A stretch of 64,000 nucleotides of DNA from NCBI RefSeq assembly GCF_013285385.1, contig NZ_CP054212.1:1860001-1924000 (forward strand), read 5' to 3'. Below, piece after piece: positions 8,584 to 16,483 of this stretch. Under the pieces are notes generated by a model. It was not told the origin of the DNA. It did not search any database and saw only the letters and a list, made by a program, of their open reading frames with translations. The translations under genes and the position numbers were made by a program. The first letter of the stretch is position 1. Every line of letters begins with the position of its first letter. Source of the stretch: Paramixta manurensis. GTDB taxonomy: Bacteria; Pseudomonadota; Gammaproteobacteria; Enterobacterales; Enterobacteriaceae.

Positions 8584-9678
8584 TCAAGCTTTAAATAAAC
8601 CTTTAACGTCATGCGGCTCTGAACGCCAGTATTGCGGCGGGGCGTTGACTTTCTCTCCCAATTTAGCTGCCGCGTGCCATGGCCAGCGTGGGTCATACAG
8701 CATCGCGCGCGCCAGAGCAATGGCGTCAGCCTCTCCGGCGGTTAAAATCGCTTCCGCTTGCTCAGGGTCAACGATCAGCCCAACGGCAATGACCGGAATC
8801 GCTATCGCCTGTTTAATTTCTGCGGCAAACGGCACTTGATAGTTAGGTTTGGTGTCGATCTGCTGCGCTGGCGATAACCCGCCGCTGGAGACATGAATAT
8901 AGTCGCAGCCCAATGCTTCCAGCGCCTGACTCAACGCCACCGATTGGCTAACATCCCAACCGCCTTCTACCCAATCGGTAGCGGAAATACGGACGCCAAC
9001 CGCTTTATGGGCCGGTACCGCCTGACGGACTTCGCGGAAAATCTCCAGCACGATACGCATACGGTTTTCCAGCGCGCCGCCATATTCGTCTTGGCGCTGA
9101 TTAGAGAGCGGCGACAGGAACTGATGCAATAAATAACCATGCGCGGCATGAATCTCGAACAGTTCGAAACCGAGCCGATCGGCACGACGTGCGCTATCAA
9201 CAAAGGCCTGTTTCACTTCATCGATACGGGCCTTGGTCATTGCCAATGGCGTGTCATCATCCGGGTTAAAGGGCAGGGCGGAGGGGGCGGAGGTTTGCCA
9301 GCCGCCGTGAGCCGCGGTTAGGAACCCGCCGCCGCGCCAGGGAACATCGCAGGACGCTTTACGTCCGGCATGACCCAGTTGAATGCCGAGCGGTAACGTG
9401 GCGTAACGTTTCACATCATTAATTACTGCCGCCAACGCCTGTTCAGTGGCATCATCCCACAGCCCAAGGTCTTGCGGCGTAATACGTCCCGCAGCCTCAA
9501 CGGCGGTGGCTTCCACAATCAACAGACCAGCGCCAGAGAGCGCAAGATGGCCTAAATGAATCCGATGCCAGGCGGTGGCCTGGCCCTGTTCGGCGGAATA
9601 TTGACACATTGGCGCCACGATAATGCGGTTTTGTAGCGCGAGTTGTCCGAACGTGATGGGGGTAAAAAGCTGACTCAT
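8584..9678 (-). CDS. NADH:flavin oxidoreductase, Old Yellow Enzyme family (YqjM/XenA-like)
   Basis: FMN-dependent ene-reductase, expected to reduce activated C=C bonds, quinones or nitro compounds with NAD(P)H in the cytosol. It is 364 residues with a TIM-barrel pattern. It carries the marks of the YqjM/XenA ('thermophilic-like') class: Cys25 and Tyr27 in APMCQYS, the substrate-binding His pair H177/H180 in IHAAHGY, then LSPLSN.R.DEYGG and a C-terminal Arg-rich barrel. E. coli K-12 has no gene at this position between lpxL and trhO, so it is a lineage-specific insertion or a loss in E. coli. Start ATG 9678 has AGGGAA upstream. Nested dyads precede it. The natural substrate is unknown. Confidence 0.9.
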   Translation of the reverse strand: MSQLFTPITFGQLALQNRIIVAPMCQYSAEQGQATAWHRIHLGHLALSGAGLLIVEATAVEAAGRITPQDLGLWDDATEQALAAVINDVKRYATLPLGIQLGHAGRKASCDVPWRGGGFLTAAHGGWQTSAPSALPFNPDDDTPLAMTKARIDEVKQAFVDSARRADRLGFELFEIHAAHGYLLHQFLSPLSNQRQDEYGGALENRMRIVLEIFREVRQAVPAHKAVGVRISATDWVEGGWDVSQSVALSQALEALGCDYIHVSSGGLSPAQQIDTKPNYQVPFAAEIKQAIAIPVIAVGLIVDPEQAEAILTAGEADAIALARAMLYDPRWPWHAAAKLGEKVNAPPQYWRSEPHDVKGLFKA

Positions 9679-9700
9679 GCCGATTCCCTGTAGTGACGTT

Positions 9701-9750
9701 TAATTGCGGGTTTAGTAATAAGCGTGGTTATTACATACTCGCGGCAATTA
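9701..9750. promoter_or_regulatory. Nested inverted repeats upstream of the Old Yellow Enzyme gene (possible operator)
   Basis: The inner dyad is GTAATAA (9715-9721), six bases, TTATTAC (9728-9734). The outer dyad is TAATTGC (9701-9707) with GCAATTA (9744-9750). They lie 23-72 bases before the start codon at 9678, where a repressor or activator site would be expected. Genes of this family are often controlled by HxlR- or TetR-type sensors, but no regulator gene lies in this window. Confidence 0.5.
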
Positions 9751-9883
9751 ACTTACGGATCCAGGCAGCTTGTGCGATCGCCGGTTAGGGCGTAACAAAA
9801 TCCCCATCAAGGGTAGGATTCCATCAAGAATCAGGTATCATACGCCGCGAAAAATTCTCTTATTGCCTACAGGAACGTACACC

Positions 9884-10939
9884 ATGCCAGTGTTACATAA
9901 CCTTGTTTCCAATGAAGAGCTTAAGGCGCGGATGCTGGCCGAAACCGAACCGCGCACGACAGTCTCTTTCTATAAATATTTTACCATTGACGATCCGAAA
10001 GCATTTCGCGACGCGCTATATACCGCGTTGACCACTTTAAAGGTCTTTGGCCGGGTCTACGTGGCGCACGAAGGAATCAATGCGCAAATTAGCGTACCCG
10101 CCAGCCACTATGAAGCGATGAAACAGACCTTATATACCTTTCATCCGGCGCTGAACAATCTGCGCATGAATATTGCGCTAGAGGATGACGGAAAATCATT
10201 CTGGGTTTTACGTTTGAAAGTGCGCGATCGCATTGTGGCGGATGGCATCACCGATGAAAGCTTTGATGCGAGCGCGGTTGGAGCCTATCTGAAAGCGCCG
10301 GATGTTAATGCGATGCTGGATGATCCCGATGCGGTATTTGTGGATATGCGCAACCACTATGAGTATGAAGTGGGTCACTTTGAGAAGGCAATGGAAATCC
10401 CCGCCGACACGTTTCGCGATCAACTGCCGATGGCGGTTGAAATGCTACAAGGCGACAAAGACAAAAAGATTGTGATGTATTGCACCGGCGGCATTCGTTG
10501 CGAAAAAGCCAGCGCCTGGATGCGCCATAACGGTTTTGAAAATGTTTACCACATTGAAGGTGGCATTATCGAATACGCTCGCCGTGCGCGTGAAATGGGG
10601 CTGCCGGTGCGCTTCAAAGGCAAAAATTTTGTGTTTGATGAACGTATGGGGGAACGTATTTCCGAAGACGTTATTGCCCACTGTCACCAATGCGGCGCGC
10701 CCTGTGATACGCATGTGAACTGTAAAAACGACGGTTGTCATCTACTGTTTATTCAGTGCCCGCGTTGCGCAGAGAAGTTTAACCATTGCTGTAGCCCACT
10801 GTGCATGGAGGAGCTGGCGTTACCAGCAGATGAGCAACGCGCACGCCGTGCCGGGCGAGAAAATGGCAACAAAATCTTCAATAAATCCCGCGGCCTGCTC
10901 AACAGCACGCTGACAATTCCGGCACCGGAAAAAAAATAA
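9884..10939 (+). CDS. trhO: tRNA uridine(34) hydroxylase (YceA/TrhO)
   Basis: Rhodanese-family enzyme needed for oxygen-dependent 5-hydroxyuridine formation at tRNA wobble position 34. The start is ATG 9884 (MPVLHN), as in E. coli; the frame is open further upstream, but that part is not conserved. The protein is 351 residues. An N-terminal acylphosphatase-like domain is followed by a rhodanese domain with the active-site loop CTGGIRC (Cys200). A Cys-rich C-terminal region follows (CHQCGAPC, CPRCAEKF, HCCSP), then RRAGRENGNKIFNKSRG. It is divergent from the Old Yellow Enzyme gene. Confidence 0.95.
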   Translation: MPVLHNLVSNEELKARMLAETEPRTTVSFYKYFTIDDPKAFRDALYTALTTLKVFGRVYVAHEGINAQISVPASHYEAMKQTLYTFHPALNNLRMNIALEDDGKSFWVLRLKVRDRIVADGITDESFDASAVGAYLKAPDVNAMLDDPDAVFVDMRNHYEYEVGHFEKAMEIPADTFRDQLPMAVEMLQGDKDKKIVMYCTGGIRCEKASAWMRHNGFENVYHIEGGIIEYARRAREMGLPVRFKGKNFVFDERMGERISEDVIAHCHQCGAPCDTHVNCKNDGCHLLFIQCPRCAEKFNHCCSPLCMEELALPADEQRARRAGRENGNKIFNKSRGLLNSTLTIPAPEKK

Positions 10940-10947
10940 CCTCACCG

Positions 10948-10965
10948 GGGCGGAGTAATCCGCCC
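10948..10965 (+). terminator. Hairpin after trhO (weak terminator candidate)
   Basis: A perfect 7-bp GC-rich stem (GGGCGGA, loop GTAA, TCCGCCC) begins 8 bases after the trhO stop. No T tract follows, so it may only protect the 3' end. Confidence 0.35.
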
Positions 10966-11220
10966 GAAACCCAACTCGCATCCCCGTAGGTGATTTTTAG
11001 TGAAAAAAATCGCCTTTCCGCTAAAAAATAGTTTAATAATTCAACTTATTTGCGTTTTTCAACGTTGTTGTATAGATTTAAGGGATGTAAAACGACACAA
11101 CGGTAAATATAGACGACGACTTTGTCGCAGCATAGCTGAGTTTCTCTTTCCTTGAGCGGACGCACGCAGGCAAAAGGCTATGGTGCGATAACATTCATCT
11201 TGCGATCCTTGAGGGAAGAT

Positions 11221-12696
11221 ATGACTAACACCTCCACGCCATCCGGGCGGCCTAAGAAACACTTCTGGCAGAAAAAAACCAAGAAAAATGAGTTAAGCGT
11301 TGATGACATTACCATTGTCGATCAGGACATGCTGAAACGGGCAATTGGCGCGGCAGCGTTAGGTAATGCCATGGAATGGTTTGACTTCGGCGTCTACAGT
11401 TTCCTTGCCGTAACCATTGGTAAAGTCTTCTTCCCCGGCGGCAGCCCGGCGGTGCAGCTTATCGCAACCTTTGGCGCGTTTGCCGCCGCATTCTTAGTGC
11501 GGCCAATCGGCGGGCTCTTTTTTGGTCCACTCGGCGATCGTATTGGGCGCCAGAAAGTGCTGGCGATCACGATGGTGATGATGGCGATCGGTACCTTCTG
11601 CATCGGCTTGATTCCAGGATATGGCACTATCGGTATCGCCGCGCCATTATTGCTGTTGCTGGCGCGCCTGGTGCAAGGCTTTTCAACCGGCGGCGAATAT
11701 GGCGGAGCGGCGACCTTTATCGCCGAGTATTCTACCGATGAGCGGCGCGGATTTATGGGCAGTTGGCTAGAGTTCGGTACGCTTGGCGGCTATCTGCTCG
11801 GCGCCGGGCTGGTTACCGGCCTGACGGCGGCGATGCCGGCAGATGCGTTATTATCGTGGGGATGGCGTATTCCGTTCTTTATTGCCGCGCCGTTGGGGAT
11901 TTTCGGGCTCTATATTCGGTTGAAGCTGGAAGAGACGCCTGCTTTCCAAAAGCATATGGAAAAGCAAGAGGCGCTGGAGCACAGCAAACCTCAACTTAGC
12001 TTGCTGCAGATGTTGAACAAATATCGTGCGCAAATGCTGAAGTGCATTGGGTTAGTGCTGTTGTTTAACGTTTCGAACTATATGCTCACCTCGTATATGC
12101 CAAGTTATCTGACCGGCATTTTGGGGTTGAGTGAACTGAGCGGCCTGATGCTAATTATGGTGGTCATGTTCGTTATGATGCCGTTGACACTGTTCTGGGG
12201 GCACTGGAATGACCGTTTAGGACGTCGACCGGTTATCGCGTTAGGCGCGGTTGGGCTGATAGTGCTGGCGGTTCCTTGTCTGTGGTTGATTGGTACCGGT
12301 AATTTGGCGCTGGTGTTCCTCGGTCTAATGATCCTCGGTGCGCTCCATACGTGTTTTAGCGGTACTATGCCTTCGGCGCTGCCTTCGTTGTTTGCGACAG
12401 ATATTCGCTACAGCGCATTAGCGATCGGCTTTAACATCTCGGTTTCGCTGTTCGGCGGAACGACGCCGCTGGTCACCGCGTGGCTGGTGGAAAAATCGCA
12501 TAATTTATTGATGCCGGCTTATTATCTGATTGGCGCATCGGTGATTGGGTTAATTACGGTGTTCTTTATGCGGGAAACCGCGCGTAAACCTTTACATGGA
12601 TCCGCTCCGGCGGTGGCCTCCGAGGCAGAAGCGGTTAGGTTGGTGAAAAAGATTAAACTACGCCGCCAGAAAGAGGCCGCAAAACCCGCCGAATAA
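11221..12696 (+). CDS. ProP-type MFS osmolyte/metabolite:H+ symporter lacking the coiled-coil tail
   Basis: Inner-membrane major facilitator of the metabolite:H+ symporter family, closest in pattern to ProP (proline/betaine uptake). The start is ATG 11221 with a GAGGGAAG ribosome site, giving 491 residues. Shared marks are GNAMEWFDFGVY, the FFGPLGDRIGRQ loop, GGEYGGAATFIAEYS, WGWRIPFF and IRYSALA. The cytoplasmic N-terminus is longer and basic (KKHFWQKKTKKNE). After the last helix there are only about 40 residues ending in RRQKEAAKPAE, so the antiparallel coiled coil that tunes E. coli ProP to osmolality is missing. It occupies the place of E. coli yceI/yceJ. The true substrate is unproven; a paralogue of the main proP is likely. 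Confidence 0.85.
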   Translation: MTNTSTPSGRPKKHFWQKKTKKNELSVDDITIVDQDMLKRAIGAAALGNAMEWFDFGVYSFLAVTIGKVFFPGGSPAVQLIATFGAFAAAFLVRPIGGLFFGPLGDRIGRQKVLAITMVMMAIGTFCIGLIPGYGTIGIAAPLLLLLARLVQGFSTGGEYGGAATFIAEYSTDERRGFMGSWLEFGTLGGYLLGAGLVTGLTAAMPADALLSWGWRIPFFIAAPLGIFGLYIRLKLEETPAFQKHMEKQEALEHSKPQLSLLQMLNKYRAQMLKCIGLVLLFNVSNYMLTSYMPSYLTGILGLSELSGLMLIMVVMFVMMPLTLFWGHWNDRLGRRPVIALGAVGLIVLAVPCLWLIGTGNLALVFLGLMILGALHTCFSGTMPSALPSLFATDIRYSALAIGFNISVSLFGGTTPLVTAWLVEKSHNLLMPAYYLIGASVIGLITVFFMRETARKPLHGSAPAVASEAEAVRLVKKIKLRRQKEAAKPAE

Positions 12697-12739
12697 ATGT
12701 CTGGCGGGGTAAAAGCGCGGATGTTTTAATCAGAGATAA

Positions 12740-12775
12740 AATAAAGGCACAAATAAAATGTGCCTTTATTTTTTT
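12740..12775. terminator. Bidirectional terminator between the ProP-like gene and solA
   Basis: The stem AATAAAGGCACA/TGTGCCTTTATT (12740-12751 and 12759-12770) has T tracts in both directions. It reaches the solA stop codon at 12774. Confidence 0.9.
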
Positions 12776-13892
12776 AATCAGTAAAACGAGAAAGAGAGAA
12801 CGGCGTTAAATCAAATTCAGTTTTTTTATCGCTGGCAAAGTGTGTTGCTATTTCGCCGAGTACGCTGGCAAATTTAAATCCATGTCCGCTTAATCCGGTA
12901 ATCACTAAACGGTTAGGCTGAGCGGGTAATGTATCGATAATAAAGTCTTCATCCGGTGAATTATCATAGGTACAGGCTTCACCGCGCAAGCATACCCCGA
13001 CTCCCGGTAAAAATTGCCGTAAAAAACGAAAGGTTTCGCTGCCGTCATCGGCCCAGGCGCCAAAAGGTTTTCGTTGTTCCGGCGTATCAATTGGCTGCCC
13101 ACCGTCATGACGACCAATCTTTAATGCATTATTATCCGCCGGGAAGCCGTAATAATGGCTCCCGTCGGGCATCTCGCCAGTAAAAGCCGGAAATTGATTA
13201 TTTTCACTATAGCGGCCATCCGCCTGGTGCCAGGCGAACACTTTGCGTACCGGTTTTATCGGCAATGAAGGCGCCAGTTTTCTTACCCACGTACCGGCGC
13301 TCAGCAACAATTTTTTCGCCAGAAACGTTCCGTCAGCGGTGGTAACGCGTTGTAGTGATCCTTCGTTTTCAATCCGGCTAACCGCGCAGTTGAATAACTG
13401 GGCGCAGCCAGCCTGTTCCGCTAACCGTATCCAACTGCGCACCGCAACTTCCGATTTGAGATAGCCCGACTGTGGCTCAAAAACGCCGAGATAACCGTCA
13501 GGAACGGTAATTTGCGGCCAACGTTGACGGACTTCATCTGCCTGTAGCAGTTGAATCTCCAGCTTAAATTGTTGGGCGCTATCGACGACATTGCGGATAA
13601 ATTCAGAGGTGTGCGGCGCCAAATTGAGCACACCACAGCGGTGCATAATGCGTTCACCGGCCAGTTGCTCCAGTTCATCCCACAGCGCCTGAGCGCGTAG
13701 TACCATCGGAACGTAACGGGCGCCTTCGCCGTAGGCATGACGTATCAGGCGGGTTTCACCATGATGGCTCCCTTGTTGATGCGGGGGGTGCGCACCGTCA
13801 ATCATTAATACTTTCAGCCCGGCGCGTGTGGCGTAAAAACCAGCCGCCGCGCCAACTGAACCGCTGCCGACCACGATTAAATCGTAAACCAT
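12774..13892 (-). CDS. solA: N-methyl-L-tryptophan oxidase
   Basis: Monomeric sarcosine oxidase family flavoenzyme that oxidatively demethylates N-methyl-L-tryptophan (also sarcosine, weakly) to the amino acid, formaldehyde and hydrogen peroxide. It is 372 residues, matching E. coli SolA. The FAD-binding Rossmann motif is at the N-terminus (VVGSGSVGAAAG), with GSHHGETRLIRHAYGEG near residue 41. The conserved ACTYDNSPDEDF segment carries the cysteine that links FAD covalently in this family. The end LTPFSLSRF is typical. It lies next to bssS as in E. coli. Confidence 0.95.
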   Translation of the reverse strand: MVYDLIVVGSGSVGAAAGFYATRAGLKVLMIDGAHPPHQQGSHHGETRLIRHAYGEGARYVPMVLRAQALWDELEQLAGERIMHRCGVLNLAPHTSEFIRNVVDSAQQFKLEIQLLQADEVRQRWPQITVPDGYLGVFEPQSGYLKSEVAVRSWIRLAEQAGCAQLFNCAVSRIENEGSLQRVTTADGTFLAKKLLLSAGTWVRKLAPSLPIKPVRKVFAWHQADGRYSENNQFPAFTGEMPDGSHYYGFPADNNALKIGRHDGGQPIDTPEQRKPFGAWADDGSETFRFLRQFLPGVGVCLRGEACTYDNSPDEDFIIDTLPAQPNRLVITGLSGHGFKFASVLGEIATHFASDKKTEFDLTPFSLSRFTD

Positions 13893-13953
13893 ATCGGGTT
13901 AACTCCTGAAACTAACCTTGAGCACGGCAGGATAACAAAAGATGACGGGCAAT

Positions 13954-13976
13954 AAAAAGGCACCCGCAAGGGTGCC
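13954..13976 (-). terminator. Terminator of bssS
   Basis: On the minus strand, GGCACCC, loop TTGC, GGGTGCC, then TTTTT, 20 bases after the bssS stop. Confidence 0.85.
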
Positions 13977-13996
13977 CTGGTTTATTGCTACGCAAA

Positions 13997-14251
13997 TTAG
14001 TGCTTTTTGTAATCGCGATCCTGATGCCCGGTCGCTTCGATTTTGGCAATGCCCGCCTCTAAAATCGAAATAAATTGTCTGGCGACATCGGTAGTTAACC
14101 AATAGGTTTGTCCTACCTCAGCTTCATCATGTTGCTGTTGATCTGATGAAAGCGAATGCAGACGAATCATCATGGCATCATAACTGTCTACGGTACTGAT
14201 GTCCCATCCCACCAGGGGATGCGTTTGTATAACGTCTTTGTTTCTGTCCAT
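13997..14251 (-). CDS. bssS: Biofilm formation regulator BssS
   Basis: Small cytoplasmic protein of 84 residues that in E. coli affects biofilm formation through signalling by indole and autoinducer-2; its biochemical action is unknown. The conserved core VIQTHPLVGWDISTVDSYDA, the EVGQT.WLTTDVARQFI segment and SILEAGIAKIE are intact. A strong AAGGAGG ribosome site precedes ATG 14251. It is monocistronic with its own terminator. Confidence 0.95.
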   Translation of the reverse strand: MDRNKDVIQTHPLVGWDISTVDSYDAMMIRLHSLSSDQQQHDEAEVGQTYWLTTDVARQFISILEAGIAKIEATGHQDRDYKKH

Positions 14252-14454
14252 TATAACCTCCTTATTACTCGTAGAACGAAGTGATTTATTGAGGTTTCAA
14301 TGCGGCTTTTTTTTCAGAGCAGACTAATTATAACAGTGAAATTAGTATCGACAGAGCGAAAAATGCGAAAAATTAAAATGAAAAGCTACTTAAAGAGTAT
14401 TTAATCGGCAGAATTATCTGATTGCAAAATAAAAAAACGTGCCTGGCAATTTTA

Positions 14455-14733
14455 TTAATCAGTATTGATATCCGGTTGAATTCTGACCGCACCGCTACGT
14501 TTTTCCAGTTCATCTGCTAAACGATTAAAGTGTTGTTGTAACGCCTGGTCATGATTCTGATTTTGCGCTTCGAGGCGCAAGCTGTGGATCAGCAAGTGAT
14601 TTGACTTATCATCAAGGCAAAATGAAAGCCAGGAAAACGCATTTTCCAGCACCGTTAAACGGCGTTGCTGATCGCTAATGAAAGCTAATAGCTCGCCAAA
14701 TGTCATGGTCTCTTCGGGATTATCGGCGGTCAT
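14455..14733 (-). CDS. Unrecognised 92-residue small protein
   Basis: I do not recognise this gene. It encodes 92 residues, soluble and probably all helical: a short start (MTADNPEETMTFGELLAFI), then heptad-like runs (DQQRRLTVLENAFSWLSF; DQALQQHFNRLADELEKR) separated by a region rich in Leu and Asn, and a polar tail. An AGGAGA ribosome site lies 9 bases before ATG 14733. Codon use and the good ribosome site argue that it is real. It lies between bssS and dinI, which are adjacent in E. coli. The general layout (short coiled region, then amphipathic helices) recalls small proteins such as IraP or YecF (DUF2594), but I could not show homology. Confidence 0.65.
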   Translation of the reverse strand: MTADNPEETMTFGELLAFISDQQRRLTVLENAFSWLSFCLDDKSNHLLIHSLRLEAQNQNHDQALQQHFNRLADELEKRSGAVRIQPDINTD

Positions 14734-14851
14734 GAGAACATCTCCTGTAAAACATGCTCGCGCAAGGATATGACATGATTACTGCTCAGTCTACACTGAC
14801 CAGGCTTTCAGCCGTATGTGTGTTGGTGGTTTTCTTTTGTGACAATCTGTT

Positions 14852-14918
14852 TATACCCGTCATTCTTCAGGTTGCCTGTGGGTGCTCCTCTTCCTGCAAC
14901 GCAAATTATTAGGGTATG
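14852..14918. repeat. Internally deleted ERIC element (67 bp)
   Basis: Both ends of an ERIC (enterobacterial repetitive intergenic consensus) element are present: TATACCCGTCATTCTTCAGG on the left, and CTGCAACGCAAATTATTAGG followed by GTATG on the right. Only about 20 bases lie between them instead of about 85, so the central hairpin part is gone. Compare the complete copy at 38364-38490, whose ends are nearly the same. It lies between the unrecognised gene and dinI. Confidence 0.75.
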
Positions 14919-14948
14919 GGTTCTGGTTACTGAGGTAAGGAAAAGCGA

Positions 14949-14974
14949 TAAAAAAGCCGGACGCGATATCCGGC
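14949..14974 (-). terminator. Terminator of dinI
   Basis: On the minus strand, GCCGGA, loop TATCGCG, TCCGGC, then TTTTTTA, 22 bases after the dinI stop. Confidence 0.85.
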
Positions 14975-14996
14975 AAACAACGGCACAACAGAGTGG

Positions 14997-15242
14997 TTAA
15001 CCAGTAATAAACCAGTCATCAGCGCTTTCCCAGGTTTCCTGCAAAATTTCGCTGATCCGATCTTTTTCCTCTTTGCCCGACCCCATAACCGTCAAATTAT
15101 TGGCGCTGGCATAGCGGACCGACACATGGTTTTGCGTTTCGGGATAATGGTGATTAATTCGTTTTTCCAGCTCGCTGGTGAGCGCTTCAAGCGCGCCTTG
15201 AGGGAGTTGAGTAGTTTTTGCGACAGTAACTTCGACACGCAT
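14997..15242 (-). CDS. dinI: DNA damage-inducible protein I
   Basis: SOS-response protein of 81 residues that binds RecA and adjusts filament stability and co-protease activity. The start is ATG 15242 (MRVEVTVAK); the longer open frame upstream has no similarity to the family. The acidic C-terminal helix EKDRISEILQETWESADDWF that contacts RecA is fully conserved, as is HVSVRYASANNL. A consensus LexA box sits 19-38 bases upstream, so the gene is LexA-repressed. Its own terminator follows. Confidence 0.97.
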   Translation of the reverse strand: MRVEVTVAKTTQLPQGALEALTSELEKRINHHYPETQNHVSVRYASANNLTVMGSGKEEKDRISEILQETWESADDWFITG

Positions 15243-15260
15243 AAAAGCCTCCGAAAAGTA

Positions 15261-15280
15261 TACTGTATATAAATACAGTA
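15261..15280. promoter_or_regulatory. LexA box (SOS operator) of dinI
   Basis: TACTGTATATAAATACAGTA has the CTGT-N8-ACAG core with full flanking symmetry and differs from the ideal 20-mer by one base. It is placed directly before the dinI ribosome site. Confidence 0.95.
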
Positions 15281-15332
15281 TACTCGATGCGAAAGCAATA
15301 AAAAGATGGGAAGCCAACGCTTCCCGAAAGGA

Positions 15333-16382
15333 TTAGGCGGTAGCAACTTGCCAGTTGAGGGTTTCCCCGGCGAGGAAGGGCACCAGCGTTTCTTCGCCAA
15401 TACGAATACTCTCTTCTACCGTCCACGGGGTTCGAACTAACTTCAGCGTGCCCTGATTGAGCGGCAGCCCATAGAAACGCGGGCCGTTTTCTGAACAGAA
15501 AGCTTCAAAGTGCTGTAGCGCGTTCATCTCTTCAAATACCGTGGCATAGGCGGGCAGGGCGGTCGGCGCATTGAACACGCCCGCGCAGCCGCAACTGGCT
15601 TCTTTACGATGGCGTAAATGCGGCGCGGTATCGGTTCCGAGAAAGAAACGCGGGTTACCGCTGGCGATAACTTGGCGTAACGCCTCCTGGTGCACATTAC
15701 GTTTGAGGATCGGTAAGCAATATAAATGGGGGCGTACGCCGCCGACCAACATATGGTTACGGTTGAACATCAAATGCTGTGGCGTGATGGTAGCGGCAAT
15801 ATAACGATTGCCCTCCTGCACGTAAGCGGCGGCCTCTTTGGTGGTGATATGCTCGAAAACGACTTTAAGCTCCGGGAACTGCTGGCGTAGCGGTGTCATC
15901 ACCGTTTCGATAAAACGCGCCTCACGATCGAAAATATCAATATGTGCATCGGTGACTTCGCCATGAATCAATAATGGCATCCCGATTTTTTGCATCCGCT
16001 CCAACACGTGGGCGATGGCTGCAATATTGGTAACGCCGTGGCTAGAGTTAGTCGTGGCATGGGCTGGGTACAGTTTTGCCGCCGTGAACACCCCTTCATT
16101 AAAACCTTTTTCGACTTCGTTCGGATCGAGCGAATCGGTCAGATAGCAGGTCATTAACGGCTGAAAGTCATGCTCCGCCGGAACGGCGGACAGAATACGC
16201 TCGCGATACGCGCGCGCCGCCTCGACGCTGGTGACTGGCGGTACCAAATTAGGCATCACAATCGCACGACCGCATACCGCGCTGGTATAAGGCGCCACGG
16301 TTTGCAACATGTCATCGTCGCGCAGATGGATATGCCAGTCGTCAGGGCGGCGAATAATAAGTTCTTGAGGGCGTGCAGTCAT
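15333..16382 (-). CDS. pyrC: Dihydroorotase
   Basis: Zinc metalloenzyme that cyclises N-carbamoyl-L-aspartate to dihydroorotate, the third step of pyrimidine synthesis, in the cytosol. It is 349 residues and matches class II E. coli dihydroorotase along its length. Metal ligands His17 and His19 are in DDWHIHLRD, and the lysine carboxylated in this family is in FTAAKLYPAHATTNSS. HGEVTDAH and EHITTKEAA carry further ligands, and the flexible-loop and GTDTAPH segments are present. The leader holds a PurR operator and a hairpin over the ribosome site, so both purine and pyrimidine control are expected. Confidence 0.97.
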   Translation of the reverse strand: MTARPQELIIRRPDDWHIHLRDDDMLQTVAPYTSAVCGRAIVMPNLVPPVTSVEAARAYRERILSAVPAEHDFQPLMTCYLTDSLDPNEVEKGFNEGVFTAAKLYPAHATTNSSHGVTNIAAIAHVLERMQKIGMPLLIHGEVTDAHIDIFDREARFIETVMTPLRQQFPELKVVFEHITTKEAAAYVQEGNRYIAATITPQHLMFNRNHMLVGGVRPHLYCLPILKRNVHQEALRQVIASGNPRFFLGTDTAPHLRHRKEASCGCAGVFNAPTALPAYATVFEEMNALQHFEAFCSENGPRFYGLPLNQGTLKLVRTPWTVEESIRIGEETLVPFLAGETLNWQVATA

Positions 16383-16390
16383 GTTTAAGG

Positions 16391-16432
16391 CTCCGGCTAA
16401 GAAGAAAAGATCACATGGCGGATTTCAGCCGG
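16391..16432 (-). promoter_or_regulatory. pyrC leader hairpin covering the ribosome-binding site
   Basis: Reading the minus strand, CCGGCTGA (16432-16425) pairs with TTAGCCGG (16400-16393). The second arm includes the first bases of the GGAG ribosome site for pyrC. The mRNA start is expected in the CCCCGG run just before the first arm, behind a TATGCT -10 box. This is the arrangement known in E. coli, where high CTP selects a C start that keeps the hairpin and blocks translation, and low CTP selects a G start two bases on that cannot form it. Confidence 0.8.
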
Positions 16433-16451
16433 GGACTAAGCATAAGGATAA

Positions 16452-16467
16452 AGGCAACCGATTGCAC
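16452..16467. promoter_or_regulatory. PurR operator of pyrC
   Basis: AGGCAACCGATTGCAC matches the PurR consensus ANGCAANCGNTTNCNT at every fixed position except the last. It lies between the likely -35 and -10 boxes of pyrC, so PurR would block the promoter. Confidence 0.8.
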
Positions 16468-16483
16468 TTGGTTTATGTGGTTA

